A DNA stretch of 64,000 nucleotides from an uncultured Ferrimonas sp. (GCF_947489035.1 NZ_CANLCI010000008.1:62001-126000), one strand, 5' to 3'; positions 38,124 through 48,284 are shown, counted from the first letter of the stretch. Numbers and translations are program-made. The notes: generated by a model not told the origin, from the letters alone.

Positions 38124-38582
38124 TTAACGTAATGAACGCGCCCGTTTGGCCAGCCAACGATCCAGTTCACCGGCAAAGGCTTTGCGATCTTGGGCACTCA
38201 GCGCCGGTGGCCCACCGGTTTGTACCCCACTGGCGCGCATGGTGTCCATAAAATCGCGCATGTTCAGCCGCTGGCGGATGTTGCTGGCGCTGTACATCTC
38301 GCCACGGGGGTTAAGCGCTAGCGCCTTTTTGTCGATCACTTCCGCCGCTAACGGGATGTCGGCGGTGATCACCAGATCGTTGGCTTGCACCTGCTGCACA
38401 ATCCAGTTGTCGGCCACATCAAAGCCGCTGCTGACTTGGCGAAACTGAATGTAAGGCGATGGCGGTACGCGCAGCGGGTGGTTGGCGATCAAGGTGGTGG
38501 GGGTGGCGGTGCGATCCGCGGCTTTAAATAGGATCTCTTTGATCACCGCCGGACAGGCGTCGGCGTCTACCCAGATGTTCAT
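38124..38582 (-). CDS. YaiI/YqxD family protein (DUF188)
   Basis: A 152-residue protein of the UPF0178 family. The start [19 protein letters not shown], the [22 protein letters not shown] segment and the [19 protein letters not shown] motif are diagnostic. The fold is PIN-like with conserved acidic residues, suggesting nuclease activity, but no function is established. Transcribed alone or with the lipoprotein gene 27 bp downstream. Confidence 0.92.
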   Translation of the reverse strand: MNIWVDADACPAVIKEILFKAADRTATPTTLIANHPLRVPPSPYIQFRQVSSGFDVADNWIVQQVQANDLVITADIPLAAEVIDKKALALNPRGEMYSASNIRQRLNMRDFMDTMRASGVQTGGPPALSAQDRKAFAGELDRWLAKRARSLR

Positions 38583-38618
38583 GGCGCTTCCGATAAAGGG
38601 GACGAAAGCGCCAGTGTA

Positions 38619-39500
38619 TCAGCTTGATGGCATAACGGCTGCCTTGGCTTGGCCACGGCGGCGCCAGCCAATGGCCAAGGCGGCACCCAGATACATCACC
38701 AAGCCATAAACGCCTGCGGTAATGGCGTAGTCGGGGTGGCCTAAGAAGGTGATGGCGATCAGCATCGACAAGGTGGTGTTCTGCACGCCCACTTCAATCA
38801 CCACGGTGGTGGTGTCGTTGCCATTGAGCCGAAACAGATAACTGAGCAGATAACCCAGCCCCAGCCCCAGCAGATTGAACGCCAAACACGCCAGCAACAG
38901 CTGATCGAACATGCGGATCAACATCTGCCACTCTTGAATGGTGATGGCGATAACCAGCAGCACCAGCACCAACACCGAAAACCAACGAAACAGCGGTTCA
39001 GTGCGCTTGGCCCACTGCGGCGCAACATGATTTACCCCCATGCCGATGGCCACCGGCAGCAACGAAATCGTGAACAAGCCCGCCGCCGTTGCCGCCAGTG
39101 AAAACTCAACCGCGTCGCGGCTGGCAAACCACTGCAGCGTTAGCCCCACCAGCAGCGGCGCGGTTAACACGCAAATTAAGTTGCTGAGCGCGGTTAACGA
39201 CACGCTTAGGGCTAAGTTGGCGCGGGCTAAGTGACACAGCAAATTAGAAGTGGTGCCACCGGGGCAGATCGCCACCAGCATCAACCCCACCGCCAGCTCG
39301 GTCGAGAGGTTAAATGCGCTGATCACCAACAGCGCCAGCAGCGGCAACCCCAGCACTTGCCCCAGCAGCCCCGCCGCCACCGATTGCGGCAGTTGCAGCA
39401 AGCGGGTGAAATCTTGGCGGCGCAGGGTTAAGCCCATGCCAAACATGATTAAGGCCAACGCCAGCGGCAGCAGCACCTGAGTTAAGACTGTGCCCTGCAT
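38619..39500 (-). CDS. Bile acid:sodium symporter (BASS) family transporter
   Basis: A 293-residue inner-membrane protein with about ten hydrophobic helices. MFGMGLTLRRQDFTRLLQLPQ, VGLMLVAICPGGTTSNLLCHLARANLALSV and VIEVGVQNTTLSMLIAI are the BASS motifs. Members carry organic anions with sodium. The start overlaps the stop of the class II aldolase gene (TGATG), so the transporter probably imports that enzyme's substrate or a precursor (inference). Confidence 0.88.
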   Translation of the reverse strand: MQGTVLTQVLLPLALALIMFGMGLTLRRQDFTRLLQLPQSVAAGLLGQVLGLPLLALLVISAFNLSTELAVGLMLVAICPGGTTSNLLCHLARANLALSVSLTALSNLICVLTAPLLVGLTLQWFASRDAVEFSLAATAAGLFTISLLPVAIGMGVNHVAPQWAKRTEPLFRWFSVLVLVLLVIAITIQEWQMLIRMFDQLLLACLAFNLLGLGLGYLLSYLFRLNGNDTTTVVIEVGVQNTTLSMLIAITFLGHPDYAITAGVYGLVMYLGAALAIGWRRRGQAKAAVMPSS

Positions 39501-40291
39501 CAGTCGAGGAAGCTTGAGTCTTGCGCCAGCAGCTTCTGATACAGCGGCTGGAAGTTACCCCACAGCACCAGATCCGAGGCGGTGATCTGCTTGGCCTGAC
39601 GAGCCACTTCGGGGTGGATCAGCTTCAGTTCCCCGGCGGCTTGCGCCAGCAACTGGCTGTGGCAACAGCTGTCCATGGTGATGAAGCTGGCACAGGCGGC
39701 GTCCACGCTGCTGCCAACGGTTAACAGGCCATGGTTTTGCAGCACCGCAGCGATGTTGTCGCCCAGCGCATTGGCGATGCGTTGGCCCTCATCCAGTTCC
39801 ATCACCACGCCGCCAAAATCGTCGTAGATGGCGTGATTTTCAAAGAACATGCAGGCGTCTTGGCTGATCGGCAGCAGTGGCTGGCCAAGGGCCGCAAAGG
39901 CGCGGCCGTAACGGCTATGAGAGTGCGCCACCGCCTTAATGTTGGGGTGGGATTGATGCACGCGGGAATGAATGGCAAAGGCCGCTTTATTGACCATCGC
40001 ATCGCCCTCGACCACATTACCGTGGTGATCCACCCGCACCAGATCCGAGGCGCAGATCAGCGCAAAGTGCACCGCCAAGGGGTTAACCCAAAAGGTGTCT
40101 GGCTCCACCGCATCGCGCACGGTAATGTGGCCAGCCAAACCTTCGTCAAAGCCGTACAGGGCAAAGGCGCGAAAGGCGGCGGCCAGACGCTGTTTATCGT
40201 GTTGGCGCTGTTGCCGTGGATCGGCAAATTGCGGCGGCGCCAGTGTGGCCCCGCTGCCGATGGTCAATGAATCGAGGTGAGCTTGAGTCAT
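39500..40291 (-). CDS. Class II aldolase/adducin family protein
   Basis: A 263-residue member of the class II aldolase/adducin superfamily. Zinc ligands are visible in VAHSHSRYG (HxH) and in LQNHGLLTVG, and the N-terminal GLAGHITVRD and WVNPLAVHFALI match the family. Substrate is unknown: members act on fuculose phosphate, ribulose phosphate or methylthioribulose phosphate, or are non-enzymatic. Translationally coupled to the BASS transporter gene. Confidence 0.85.
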   Translation of the reverse strand: MTQAHLDSLTIGSGATLAPPQFADPRQQRQHDKQRLAAAFRAFALYGFDEGLAGHITVRDAVEPDTFWVNPLAVHFALICASDLVRVDHHGNVVEGDAMVNKAAFAIHSRVHQSHPNIKAVAHSHSRYGRAFAALGQPLLPISQDACMFFENHAIYDDFGGVVMELDEGQRIANALGDNIAAVLQNHGLLTVGSSVDAACASFITMDSCCHSQLLAQAAGELKLIHPEVARQAKQITASDLVLWGNFQPLYQKLLAQDSSFLD

Positions 40292-40491
40292 GGCGGATCC
40301 TTGCAGACAAAATAGGGGCGCGGCTGCGAATGCAAACGCGACTGATTTTTATACTACGGCGGCAATGGATGAATGCAAATGACCGATATGCATGGGCAAG
40401 TCTGACTGTGCTTCAGGGATCGACCCGCAACAGAGGCAGCGCCGGTTGAGGCTGGTATCATAGAAGTCGCCGTTTAACCGATGAGAGTGTT

Positions 40492-41010
40492 ATGACCCCA
40501 CTGAAGTACCTCAGCCATTATCCCGACAGCCTGCAACAGCAAGTGCAGCAACTGCTGCGCGAGCGACGCCTTGGCGAATGGTTGCGGCGCAATTACAGCA
40601 AGCCCCATCAGATCACCAGCGATGGGGCGCTGCGGGAATACATCATGGCGATGAAGCAGCAATACATGAAGAAGTCGGGGCCACTGGCGAAGATCCAATA
40701 CGATGGCAAACTGCACATTGTGCATAACGCCTTAGGCACTCACACCACGGTGCGACGGGTGCAGGGCAGCAAGCTGAAAAGCAAAAATGAGATCCGCATT
40801 GGCAGCTTGTTTAAGCAAGCCCCCGAGCCAATGCTGCGGATGATCGCGGTGCACGAATTGGCGCACCTGAAAGAGAAACAACACGACAAAAACTTCTACG
40901 CCCTGTGTGAGCACATGCTGCCGCAATACCACCAGTTAGAACTGGCCACCCGCATGTGGCTTACCGAGCTGGAACGGCATGGGAACCCATTCTTAACAAC
41001 CGATAAGTAA
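40492..41010 (+). CDS. YgjP-like M48-family metallopeptidase domain protein (DUF45)
   Basis: A 172-residue protein with the DUF45/YgjP core: RRVQGSKLKSKNEIRIGSLFKQAP, then the zinc motif HELAH (IAVHELAHLKEKQHDKNF) and the third-ligand region HDKNFYALCEHML. The whole domain is shorter than in E. coli YgjP (167 aa) by little, so it is complete. Probably a cytoplasmic zinc-dependent peptidase; the substrate is unknown. Stands alone, divergent from the aldolase gene. Confidence 0.82.
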   Translation: MTPLKYLSHYPDSLQQQVQQLLRERRLGEWLRRNYSKPHQITSDGALREYIMAMKQQYMKKSGPLAKIQYDGKLHIVHNALGTHTTVRRVQGSKLKSKNEIRIGSLFKQAPEPMLRMIAVHELAHLKEKQHDKNFYALCEHMLPQYHQLELATRMWLTELERHGNPFLTTDK

Positions 41011-41175
41011 CCCCATTGCGCCATTGTCGCCGCCGTGCCGAAATAAAGCTGAAGTTAAAAATTTAGATAAAACAGAGTTTTATTTTTTAGGTTGATGAAG
41101 TTGCGAGTGGGGCGATATACAAGCTGTTAACCAATCTCTACAATGCGCCGCCGTGGTGAAATTGAGGTGTAGCGC

Positions 41176-43422
41176 ATGAGTAAACGGTTTGAATTATTGG
41201 CCCCCGGTGGCGATCTAGAGTCGATCAAAGCGGCCATCGCTGCTGGCGCTGATGCCGTTTATTGTGGCTTGGATAAATTCAACGCCCGCAACCGTGCCGA
41301 CAACCTCGATTGGGATGCCCTAAATGGGGTGATCCGCTTAGCCCATCGGCATCAGTGTAAAATCTTCCTAACCCTGAACGTGATCATGCTGCCTGGTGAG
41401 TTCCCGCAACTGTGGAAGCTGCTGAACTTGCTGCAAAACAGCGACGTAGATGGGGTGATTGTGCAAGACATCGGCCTGTTCGGCTTGGTGCAGCAATACT
41501 TCCCCAGCTTGGATGTGCACGCCTCAACCCAAGCCAACACCCACAACCGCGGCCAAATCGACTTTTTGCGCCAGTTTGGGGTAAGCCGAGTTAACCTTTC
41601 GCGGGAACTGAGCTTGGCCGAGATCAAGCCGCTGGCCAGCTACGGTGCCCGGCATGGGGTGCAGATGGAAGTGTTTGTGCACGGCTCCTACTGCATCGGT
41701 TTCTCTGGCCTGTGTTACATCAGCTCGGAACACAACGGCTCCTCGGGCAACCGTGGCCGTTGCAGCCAACCCTGTCGCGATCAGTATCAAGCCAGCGATC
41801 AAGGTTACGACTTCCCGCTGAACATGAAAGACAACAGCGCCTTTGCCGAAATGGCGGCGCTGGCTGACGCCGGGGTGTATTCCCTTAAAGTGGAAGGGCG
41901 GATCAAAAAATCCCATTACGTTTACACCGTGGTGGATCAGTGGCGGGATCAAATCGACAACTACTGCCAAGGCAAGCCACTGGCCGACAGCAGCGAGCTG
42001 CTCTACACCGTGTTTAACCGCGATTTCAGTGCCGGTTACCTGCATGGCAACATCAACCAATCGATGTACATCGACAACCCGCGGGATCACAGCGCCAGCC
42101 ACTTTGCGGCCGCCGCCAACGCCACCGAACTGGGCGAAATCAAAGCGGTGAAACAGCGTTTGTACGATGTCAAAACCAACATCATCAACCACGTGGCAGC
42201 CCAGATCGCGCCAATGGACATCAGTAAGCGCCCGCTTACCCTCAGCCTGCATGGCCAGTTGGGGCAACCGCTCACCATGACGTTGATCGTCGGCAGTGGC
42301 CATCGGGCGCAGGTGCACCATGTACAGTCCAGCTCGGTGTTGAAGCAGGGGCAAAAGCACCGCTTTGACGAAGCAACCTTAGCCCCCATGGTCAAACCGC
42401 TGAACGACGCCAACCATCAGTTGCAGCCGCTGCAACTGCAGGGCTTAGCCGATGGCGCAGTGGTGCCCTTTGCCGAGTTAACCCAGCTGCGGCAGCAACT
42501 GTTGCAAGCACTGCATGGCGAAAACACCATACACCCAGCGGTGGCGCTGCCAGCCGCCCCGGCGGTCGAAACCCACCAAGGAGAGCGCACCTTGGCGGTC
42601 TTGATCAATCGTCGCCCTAGCCCAGAGCTGCTGCAACAACCGGTCGAGCTGTACTACCAGCTGCCAGAGGCGCTGCACGCCCACTGCCACGAGATGATCG
42701 AACTGCTGCGCGCCGAGCCCAAGTTACTGCCTTACTTCCCCGCCATCTTGATTGGCCGTGATTTCGAGGCCGCCGAGCGGCTGCTGCACGAGCTGCGGCC
42801 CCCGCGGTTAATCACCAATAACTCGGGCATTGCCGCGTTAGCCCAGCAGCTGGGGTTGGCGTGGGTGGCGGGGCCGCAATTTAACCTCAGCAACGGTTAC
42901 GGCTTTGAGGTACTGCATCGCCTTGGTTGTGTGGGTGGGTTTATGTCGAACGAACTGAACCAGCGCCAGTTAAAAGGCATTGGTGCGCCAGCGGGCATGG
43001 CGCTGTATTACAGCCTGTATCATCCGCAAGCCCTGCTCACCAGTCGCCAATGTTTGTTGCAGCAAACCAGCGGCTGTCGCAAAGATCGGGTCACCCCAAG
43101 TTGCCTGCCTAAGTGCGATAAGCGCGCCAGTCTGATCAACTTAAAAGGGCGCAGCTACGTGATTGATAAGCAGCGCGGCGATCACAACGTGGTGTACGCC
43201 AATCAGAACTTTTTGAATGTGGCGGCGGTGGCGGATCTGCGTCAACTCAGCCACGGCTTTATCGATCTGCGCTTAATTCAAACCGAGACCTCGGTGCCGA
43301 TGGACGACGCCGAGCTGGTGGCGGATTTCTTAGGGTTAATGGCCCAAGCCGAAGGCGCCGCCGAGCAGTTGCAACAGCAGCTGACCCCATGCAGCAATCG
43401 CCAATACCGCAAAGGGTTGTAG
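41176..43422 (+). CDS. U32 peptidase-family protein with DUF3656-like region (RlhA-related)
   Basis: A 748-residue protein of the U32 family. The N-terminal barrel is standard (ELLAPGGDLESIKAAIAAGADAVYCGLDKFNAR, VHASTQANTHN, RVNLSRELSLAEI) and contains the cysteine cluster MEVFVHGSYCIGFSGLCYISS with GRCSQPCRDQY. The central part resembles DUF3656, and a second Cys-rich segment (SGCRKDRVTPSCLPKCDKR) lies near 640-660. E. coli RlhA (YdcP), which hydroxylates C2501 of 23S rRNA, has this layout at 653 aa; the protease label is probably historical. An RNA-hydroxylation role is inferred, not certain for this paralogue. Confidence 0.82.
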   Translation: MSKRFELLAPGGDLESIKAAIAAGADAVYCGLDKFNARNRADNLDWDALNGVIRLAHRHQCKIFLTLNVIMLPGEFPQLWKLLNLLQNSDVDGVIVQDIGLFGLVQQYFPSLDVHASTQANTHNRGQIDFLRQFGVSRVNLSRELSLAEIKPLASYGARHGVQMEVFVHGSYCIGFSGLCYISSEHNGSSGNRGRCSQPCRDQYQASDQGYDFPLNMKDNSAFAEMAALADAGVYSLKVEGRIKKSHYVYTVVDQWRDQIDNYCQGKPLADSSELLYTVFNRDFSAGYLHGNINQSMYIDNPRDHSASHFAAAANATELGEIKAVKQRLYDVKTNIINHVAAQIAPMDISKRPLTLSLHGQLGQPLTMTLIVGSGHRAQVHHVQSSSVLKQGQKHRFDEATLAPMVKPLNDANHQLQPLQLQGLADGAVVPFAELTQLRQQLLQALHGENTIHPAVALPAAPAVETHQGERTLAVLINRRPSPELLQQPVELYYQLPEALHAHCHEMIELLRAEPKLLPYFPAILIGRDFEAAERLLHELRPPRLITNNSGIAALAQQLGLAWVAGPQFNLSNGYGFEVLHRLGCVGGFMSNELNQRQLKGIGAPAGMALYYSLYHPQALLTSRQCLLQQTSGCRKDRVTPSCLPKCDKRASLINLKGRSYVIDKQRGDHNVVYANQNFLNVAAVADLRQLSHGFIDLRLIQTETSVPMDDAELVADFLGLMAQAEGAAEQLQQQLTPCSNRQYRKGL

Positions 43423-43510
43423 GGCAGCAGCCACTGCTAACGCTGATCGCGACGACGGTTCTGAGCCGTGGCCTGATCAGGGGCTCGCTGTTGGCGAAAT
43501 AAATAGGCTA

Positions 43511-43740
43511 CGCCGCAGCTGCTCTACGGCCGCATCACAGCGTTGAGCGATGTACTGCAAATGAGGTTGAGCAACAGGATGTTGCGAATGCATCGCTAAG
43601 CCAAGGATGGCGCATCGATGCCGTGCCGAATGGCGCAGTGCAAGGAGCGAAAGTTGAGCTGTGCTAAGGCGAAGGGGATTCCAAAGGGGATTTATCCCCT
43701 GTGGGTGCCGTCGCCACTGCGACATACCCCAGCAAAGCAA
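43511..43740. repeat. Dispersed intergenic repeat, copy A
   Basis: About 230 bp that recurs at 56356-56601 in the same orientation. Shared blocks include TCACAGCGTTGAGCG, a 37-bp identical run beginning ATGAGGTTGAGCAAC, and CCGTGCCGAATGGCGCAGTG followed by CAAGGAGCGAAA. Small indels break any common reading frame. Probably a non-coding repeat family of the genome. Confidence 0.8.
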
Positions 43741-43775
43741 TAAACCAACGGCAGCAGCCACTGCACTACAGCCAT

Positions 43776-43807
43776 AAAAAAACGGCGCTCAATGAGCGCC
43801 GTTTTTT
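43776..43807. terminator. Terminator of hemL (bidirectional shape)
   Basis: Stem AACGGCGCTC / GAGCGCCGTT with a short loop, A-run before and T-run after, 15 bp from the hemL stop codon. Confidence 0.9.
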
Positions 43808-43822
43808 GGATCAACGTAGCCG

Positions 43823-45112
43823 TTACAGCTTGGCGATGTTCGCCAGAACTCGATCGGCGGCATCGATGGTGGCATCGATGTCTGCGTCAGAGTGTGCCAT
43901 CGACAGGAAGCCCGCTTCAAACGCAGACGGCGCCAAGTTGATGCCTTCATTCAGCATGCCGTGGAAGAACGCTTTGAAGTGATCCATGTTGCACGCCGAA
44001 ACCTGCTCAAAGGTGGTTACCTTCGCTGCGCTGGTGAAGAACAAGCCGAACATGCCGCCAACGGTGTTGGTGGTCATCGGTACGCCGTTCTTATCCGCAA
44101 CCGCTTGAATGCCGTTAACCAGCTTTTCGGTTTTGGCGGTCAGCTCGGCGTAAATGCCGTCTTGTTGCAGCAGCTTCAGCTGGGCTTGGCCCGCCGCCAT
44201 GGCTACAGGGTTACCAGACAAAGTACCCGCTTGGTATACCGGGCCGTTTGGCGCCAAGAAGTCCATCACATCGCGACGACCACCAAAGGCACCCACAGGC
44301 ATGCCACCGCCAATCACTTTGCCTAAGCAAACCAGATCAGGGTTAACGCCGTAGTGGCCGTGGGCACCGGTTAGGGATACGCGGAAGCCGGTCATCACTT
44401 CGTCGATGATCAGCAGCGCGCCGTGCTCGTCACACAGTGCGCGCAGACCTTCTAAGAAGCCTGGGATGGGTGGGATGCAGTTCATGTTGCCCGCAACCGG
44501 TTCCAGAATGATCGCGGCAATCTCGCCTGGGTTGGAATCAAACAGCGCCTTAACCGAATCCAACTTGTTGTAGTCGGCGGTGAGGGTGTGCTTAGCGAAA
44601 TCGGCCGGTACGCCTGGCGAGGTTGGCTCGCCAAAGGTCAGCATGCCAGAGCCGGCTTTCACCAGCAGGCAATCGGCGTGGCCGTGGTAGCACCCTTCAA
44701 ATTTGATGAACTTGTCGCGGCCAGTGAAGCCACGCGCCAAGCGCAGCGCCGACATGGTGGCTTCGGTGCCCGAGTTCACCATCCGTACTTGGTCAACGCA
44801 CGGCAGGATCTCCGAGACCAGCTCAGCCATCTCTACTTCGCTTGCGGTTGGCGCACCGAAGGATAAGCCTTTCTCAACCGCTTGCAGTACCGCATCGCGG
44901 ATTGCTGGGTGGTTGTGGCCCAAGATCATTGGCCCCCAAGAACCGACGTAATCGATGTACTGTTTGCCGTCTACGTCAAACAGGTAAGCGCCATCGGCAC
45001 GGTCGATAAATACTGGGGTACCGCCCACGCCTTTAAATGCACGTACAGGGGAGTTTACGCCACCAGGAATGGTCTGCTGGGCTTGTTCAAATAGGGTTTC
45101 AGAGCGGTTCAT
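43823..45112 (-). CDS. hemL: Glutamate-1-semialdehyde 2,1-aminomutase
   Basis: A 429-residue PLP enzyme that makes 5-aminolevulinate in the C5 haem pathway. [22 protein letters not shown] is the family start; the PLP site is visible as [11 protein letters not shown] and [18 protein letters not shown] with the Schiff-base Lys. Length equals E. coli HemL (426). GGAG lies upstream of the ATG at 45112; the frame opens 19 codons earlier. Confidence 0.96.
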   Translation of the reverse strand: MNRSETLFEQAQQTIPGGVNSPVRAFKGVGGTPVFIDRADGAYLFDVDGKQYIDYVGSWGPMILGHNHPAIRDAVLQAVEKGLSFGAPTASEVEMAELVSEILPCVDQVRMVNSGTEATMSALRLARGFTGRDKFIKFEGCYHGHADCLLVKAGSGMLTFGEPTSPGVPADFAKHTLTADYNKLDSVKALFDSNPGEIAAIILEPVAGNMNCIPPIPGFLEGLRALCDEHGALLIIDEVMTGFRVSLTGAHGHYGVNPDLVCLGKVIGGGMPVGAFGGRRDVMDFLAPNGPVYQAGTLSGNPVAMAAGQAQLKLLQQDGIYAELTAKTEKLVNGIQAVADKNGVPMTTNTVGGMFGLFFTSAAKVTTFEQVSACNMDHFKAFFHGMLNEGINLAPSAFEAGFLSMAHSDADIDATIDAADRVLANIAKL

Positions 45113-45358
45113 GGTTCTCCATACCTTCGGTCTATGACTGGCGGGGCAGGCCCAAACCAGCGGCTTCAATGGGAGGGCGACTTAAGCGCGCCACAATTGC
45201 CTATACGTTAGCACAGCGCCATCAAGGCGCTGCCCACCTCGTTACCGCAGCAACGAAATTAAAATTGGGTAAAAATTGGCGCTGGCAGAGTGTCATTTTG
45301 TGACCTTGCCGCGCAAGCGCCATGATCACAGCTTGCTGATTTACTGGACACAAAGCAC

Positions 45359-47029
45359 TTAACTGGTGCCGTAGCGGGCAAAATTATGCAGTTTCGACCA
45401 ACTGATTAAGCCAATTGGGCAGCTTGGATCGCCATGGTAGATGTACACCATGCCTTGGCGACTGGGCGACAGCAGCAGGTAAACCTCGGCCAAGGTGGCG
45501 TTATCGGGCAAGCCGCTGAGTTCCGTGCACGCCAGCGGATTGTTGTCGGCGTCGGTAAAGTCGCTGTGCAGCGACACCAACTGCTGCCCCTGTTCGCTGG
45601 GGATCAACAGGTGGCTGCCGGCGGCGGTTTTGATTAGCTCCAGCTGCTGGGCTGCGTTTAAGTCGGCACGGCCACAGATCAGATCGGTGTGCATCAGCGC
45701 CAGCACCCCAGTTTTACTGAGATCCTGCTCAATCGGCGGCACTCGGTAGCCCAAGCCCATGATGTCCAATTGGCGTAAGAAGATCGGCTTGGCGCCCAAC
45801 CCAAGGTGCGCCAACAGGAACGCCGGAATGGTCACCAGCAAAAACGGCAGGATCACCGTGGCGTTGTTGGTCAGCTCCACCAACGCCAACAAACCGGCGA
45901 TGGGGGCGTTTAAACACACCGCCATCATCGCGGTCATGCTGATGGCGGTGTACAGGCTGAGGTACTGTTCTACTTGTGGCAACAACGGGGTAAACAGCAA
46001 ACACATGGTGCCGCCAAGCAGGGCACCGATGCCGTACATTGGCCCAATTAAGCCGCCCGGAATGCCAAGGCCGATGGCGGCAATGGTTAGCACAATTTTG
46101 GCGATCAGCAGCGAAGCCAGCAGCATTAACCCGGTGTCGGCCAAGTGCGACAGCGCCACCACCGAGTGTTCGCCCCCAAGCGCTTGCGGGATCAACAGGC
46201 CCACGGCCGCGGTGATGATCCCTGCCGCCACAATGCGTTGCCACTGGGGCAGGTGGTGGCTCATCGAATTGGTGCGGATCAACGCGTGGTGGAAAAACGC
46301 CGCCACCAACCCCAGCACCAAACCAAAGCCCACCAAGGTTGGGTACAGTTCAAGCGGCATCTGCGGCAGCTCTAAGCTGGCGTACAGATGCACATCGCCA
46401 AAGGCGATGCGGCTGCTGACCGAAGCCGTCACAGCGGCAATGGTGATCGGCAAAAAGTAGTGCACCTTGTATTCCCGCAGCACCACTTCCAACACAAAAA
46501 TAACCCCCGCCAATGGGGTGTTAAAAATGGCCGAGATCCCCGCCGCAACGCCGCAACAAGAGAGGATCTTCATGGTGTTATCGGGCAGCGACCACCACCG
46601 AGTTACCATGGTGGCGGCACTGGCGCCAATGTGCACCGCTGGGCCTTCGCGGCCCACCGAGAAGCCACTGACCAGCGCCAATACGGCGGTAATAAATTGG
46701 TTAATGCCAGAGCCTAAGGGGATGCGGCCATAGTGTTTTTGGATCCGATGGATCACAAAGGCGATGCCGGTGCGGCGATAGTGGCGCTTGCTGAAATGCA
46801 TTAAGGCGGCAATGGTGATGGCGCCACCAATGGGCAGTGCCACTCGCATCCATTGCGGTTGCTGGGTAAAATCCTCCGCCGCAAACCATAACAGCGATTG
46901 CAGCGACGCCACCGTTAGCTGAAACGCGATAATAAGTACGCTGGCAACCACCCCAACCAACAGCCCCAATAAACAGAGCTGTACACTAAGGCGAGCGGAC
47001 GCGAGTCGGAACTTATAATCGGCAATCAT
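45359..47029 (-). CDS. ClC-family chloride channel/transporter with C-terminal CBS region
   Basis: A 556-residue membrane protein. The three anion-selectivity segments are present: GSGINQF, the gating-Glu motif GREGPAVHIG and GIPGGLIGPMYG. About 120 residues after the last helix form a CBS-domain region (VLALMHTDLICGRADLNAAQQLELIK ... LAEVYLLLSPSRQGMVYI), absent from E. coli ClcA. It could be a Cl-/H+ exchanger, since the gating Glu is kept. Divergent from the DUF6776 gene. Confidence 0.92.
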   Translation of the reverse strand: MIADYKFRLASARLSVQLCLLGLLVGVVASVLIIAFQLTVASLQSLLWFAAEDFTQQPQWMRVALPIGGAITIAALMHFSKRHYRRTGIAFVIHRIQKHYGRIPLGSGINQFITAVLALVSGFSVGREGPAVHIGASAATMVTRWWSLPDNTMKILSCCGVAAGISAIFNTPLAGVIFVLEVVLREYKVHYFLPITIAAVTASVSSRIAFGDVHLYASLELPQMPLELYPTLVGFGLVLGLVAAFFHHALIRTNSMSHHLPQWQRIVAAGIITAAVGLLIPQALGGEHSVVALSHLADTGLMLLASLLIAKIVLTIAAIGLGIPGGLIGPMYGIGALLGGTMCLLFTPLLPQVEQYLSLYTAISMTAMMAVCLNAPIAGLLALVELTNNATVILPFLLVTIPAFLLAHLGLGAKPIFLRQLDIMGLGYRVPPIEQDLSKTGVLALMHTDLICGRADLNAAQQLELIKTAAGSHLLIPSEQGQQLVSLHSDFTDADNNPLACTELSGLPDNATLAEVYLLLSPSRQGMVYIYHGDPSCPIGLISWSKLHNFARYGTS

Positions 47030-47086
47030 GTCTTTGAGTAAGCGGACTTTATTGGCCTGAGTTTATCATAGAGAAGCCCTGATCAG

Positions 47087-47830
47087 ATGATGCAATATTG
47101 GAAACACCGCTGGCACGCGCTGCTGGCATTTTGGCAACGACTGTACCCAAGTGGGCCGTTGTTGTTGCTGTTGGCGCTGCTGTTTATTGGGCTTGGCGCG
47201 GCCATCCTCAGCCCCGTGCTGTACAGCCAGCAGCAACAACTGGCGCAGGCGCAGCAGCTGCAACAACAGCTGCAACAGCAACAGTTGCAGGCGGATCAGC
47301 AGCGGGTCACGCTGCAGTTAGAACTGAAACTCGAACAGCAAAGCCAGCACGAAACCCAAGCGGCACTGGTGCGGCAGCGGCAGCAACTGGACGATGTGCA
47401 AACCGAGCTGGCGTTCTACCGCAACATCATGGCGCCAGAACAAGAGGTGGATGGGGTTGTCGTGCACGATCTGGTGTTGGATGAAACCAACACCCCGCGC
47501 CGCTTTCGCTACCAACTGGTGTTAACTCAGCAACAGCTGCGTAAGCGGTACGGCAAAGGCAGCGTGAGCGTGCAGCTTGAAGGCACGCAAGCGGGCAAAG
47601 CCCAGCGTTTAAGCCTGCTGGCACTGGGCGGCGACAGCGCCAAGTTCGACTACTCTTTCCGTTACTTTCAGCAATTTGACGGCGAAATCAGCGTGCCGGA
47701 AAACTTTATTCCAGAGCGGGTGCTGATAACGTTAAAGAGCCGTGGAAAAGGCGGTAACAGCGAGACGTTGTTCCCATTTTCACAACTGGTTAGCGCCGAT
47801 ACCCTCCGTAAACTACAGGGTAAAACTTGA
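47087..47830 (+). CDS. DUF6776 family membrane/coiled-coil protein
   Basis: A 247-residue protein with one N-terminal membrane helix (LLLLLALLFIGLGAAIL), a Gln-rich coiled coil (about 45-120) and a conserved C-terminal domain (AFYRNIMAPEQEVDGVVVHDL, RFRYQLVLTQ, FDYSFRYFQQFDGEISVPENFIPERVLI). It matches the uncharacterised family found upstream of erpA in this group. Probably inner-membrane with a periplasmic domain. Function unknown. Confidence 0.75.
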   Translation: MMQYWKHRWHALLAFWQRLYPSGPLLLLLALLFIGLGAAILSPVLYSQQQQLAQAQQLQQQLQQQQLQADQQRVTLQLELKLEQQSQHETQAALVRQRQQLDDVQTELAFYRNIMAPEQEVDGVVVHDLVLDETNTPRRFRYQLVLTQQQLRKRYGKGSVSVQLEGTQAGKAQRLSLLALGGDSAKFDYSFRYFQQFDGEISVPENFIPERVLITLKSRGKGGNSETLFPFSQLVSADTLRKLQGKT

Positions 47831-47882
47831 ACGGATTAGTCAGGTATTAGATAATCCCAGAGTCTGAAATTGAGAGGTATCC

Positions 47883-48233
47883 ATGACTGCAGTCGCTGAA
47901 CAAGCTCTGCCGATCGAATTCTCCGATGCCGCCGCGGCAAAGGTGAAAACCCTGTTGGCAGAAGAAGAAAACCCAGAATTGAAATTGCGCGTGTACGTGA
48001 CTGGCGGCGGTTGTTCCGGTTTCCAGTACGGCTTTACCTTCGATGAGAAGGCGAACGACGGCGACATGACTGTGGTAAAAGAGGGCGTCACCCTGTTGGT
48101 TGACCCAATGAGCCTGCAATACCTAATGGGCGGCATTGTTGATTACACCGAAGGGCTCGAAGGCAGCCGTTTCTTTGTCAACAACCCCAATGCCACCACC
48201 ACCTGCGGCTGTGGCGCTTCGTTCTCGGTGTAA
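47883..48233 (+). CDS. erpA: Iron-sulfur cluster insertion protein
   Basis: A 116-residue A-type carrier that delivers Fe-S clusters to apo-proteins, including IspG/IspH in E. coli. The three cluster-ligand cysteines are C44 ([11 protein letters not shown]), C108 and C110 ([11 protein letters not shown]). The start [21 protein letters not shown] and length match ErpA (114 aa) better than IscA or SufA. It has its own terminator. Confidence 0.95.
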   Translation: MTAVAEQALPIEFSDAAAAKVKTLLAEEENPELKLRVYVTGGGCSGFQYGFTFDEKANDGDMTVVKEGVTLLVDPMSLQYLMGGIVDYTEGLEGSRFFVNNPNATTTCGCGASFSV

Positions 48234-48257
48234 CCGAAACGGCGCTCAGCTCGTAAT

Positions 48258-48284
48258 AAAAACCGCCATCATGGCGGTTTTTTT
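48258..48284 (+). terminator. Terminator of erpA
   Basis: AAAAACCGCCAT-c-ATGGCGGTTTTTTT, 25 bp after the erpA stop codon. Confidence 0.9.

Larger units (their letters stand above)
43423..43822. other. Intergenic region between the U32 gene and hemL
   Basis: 400 bp holding copy A of the dispersed repeat (43511-43740) and the hemL terminator (43776-43807). A 94-codon minus-strand frame (43477-43761) crosses the repeat but is not conserved in frame in the second copy at 56.4 kb, so I do not annotate it as a gene. Confidence 0.6.

Noticed and set aside
43477..43761. 94-codon minus-strand frame in repeat copy A
   Set aside because: The frame is broken by indels in copy B at 56.4 kb, has no ribosome binding site and matches no family.
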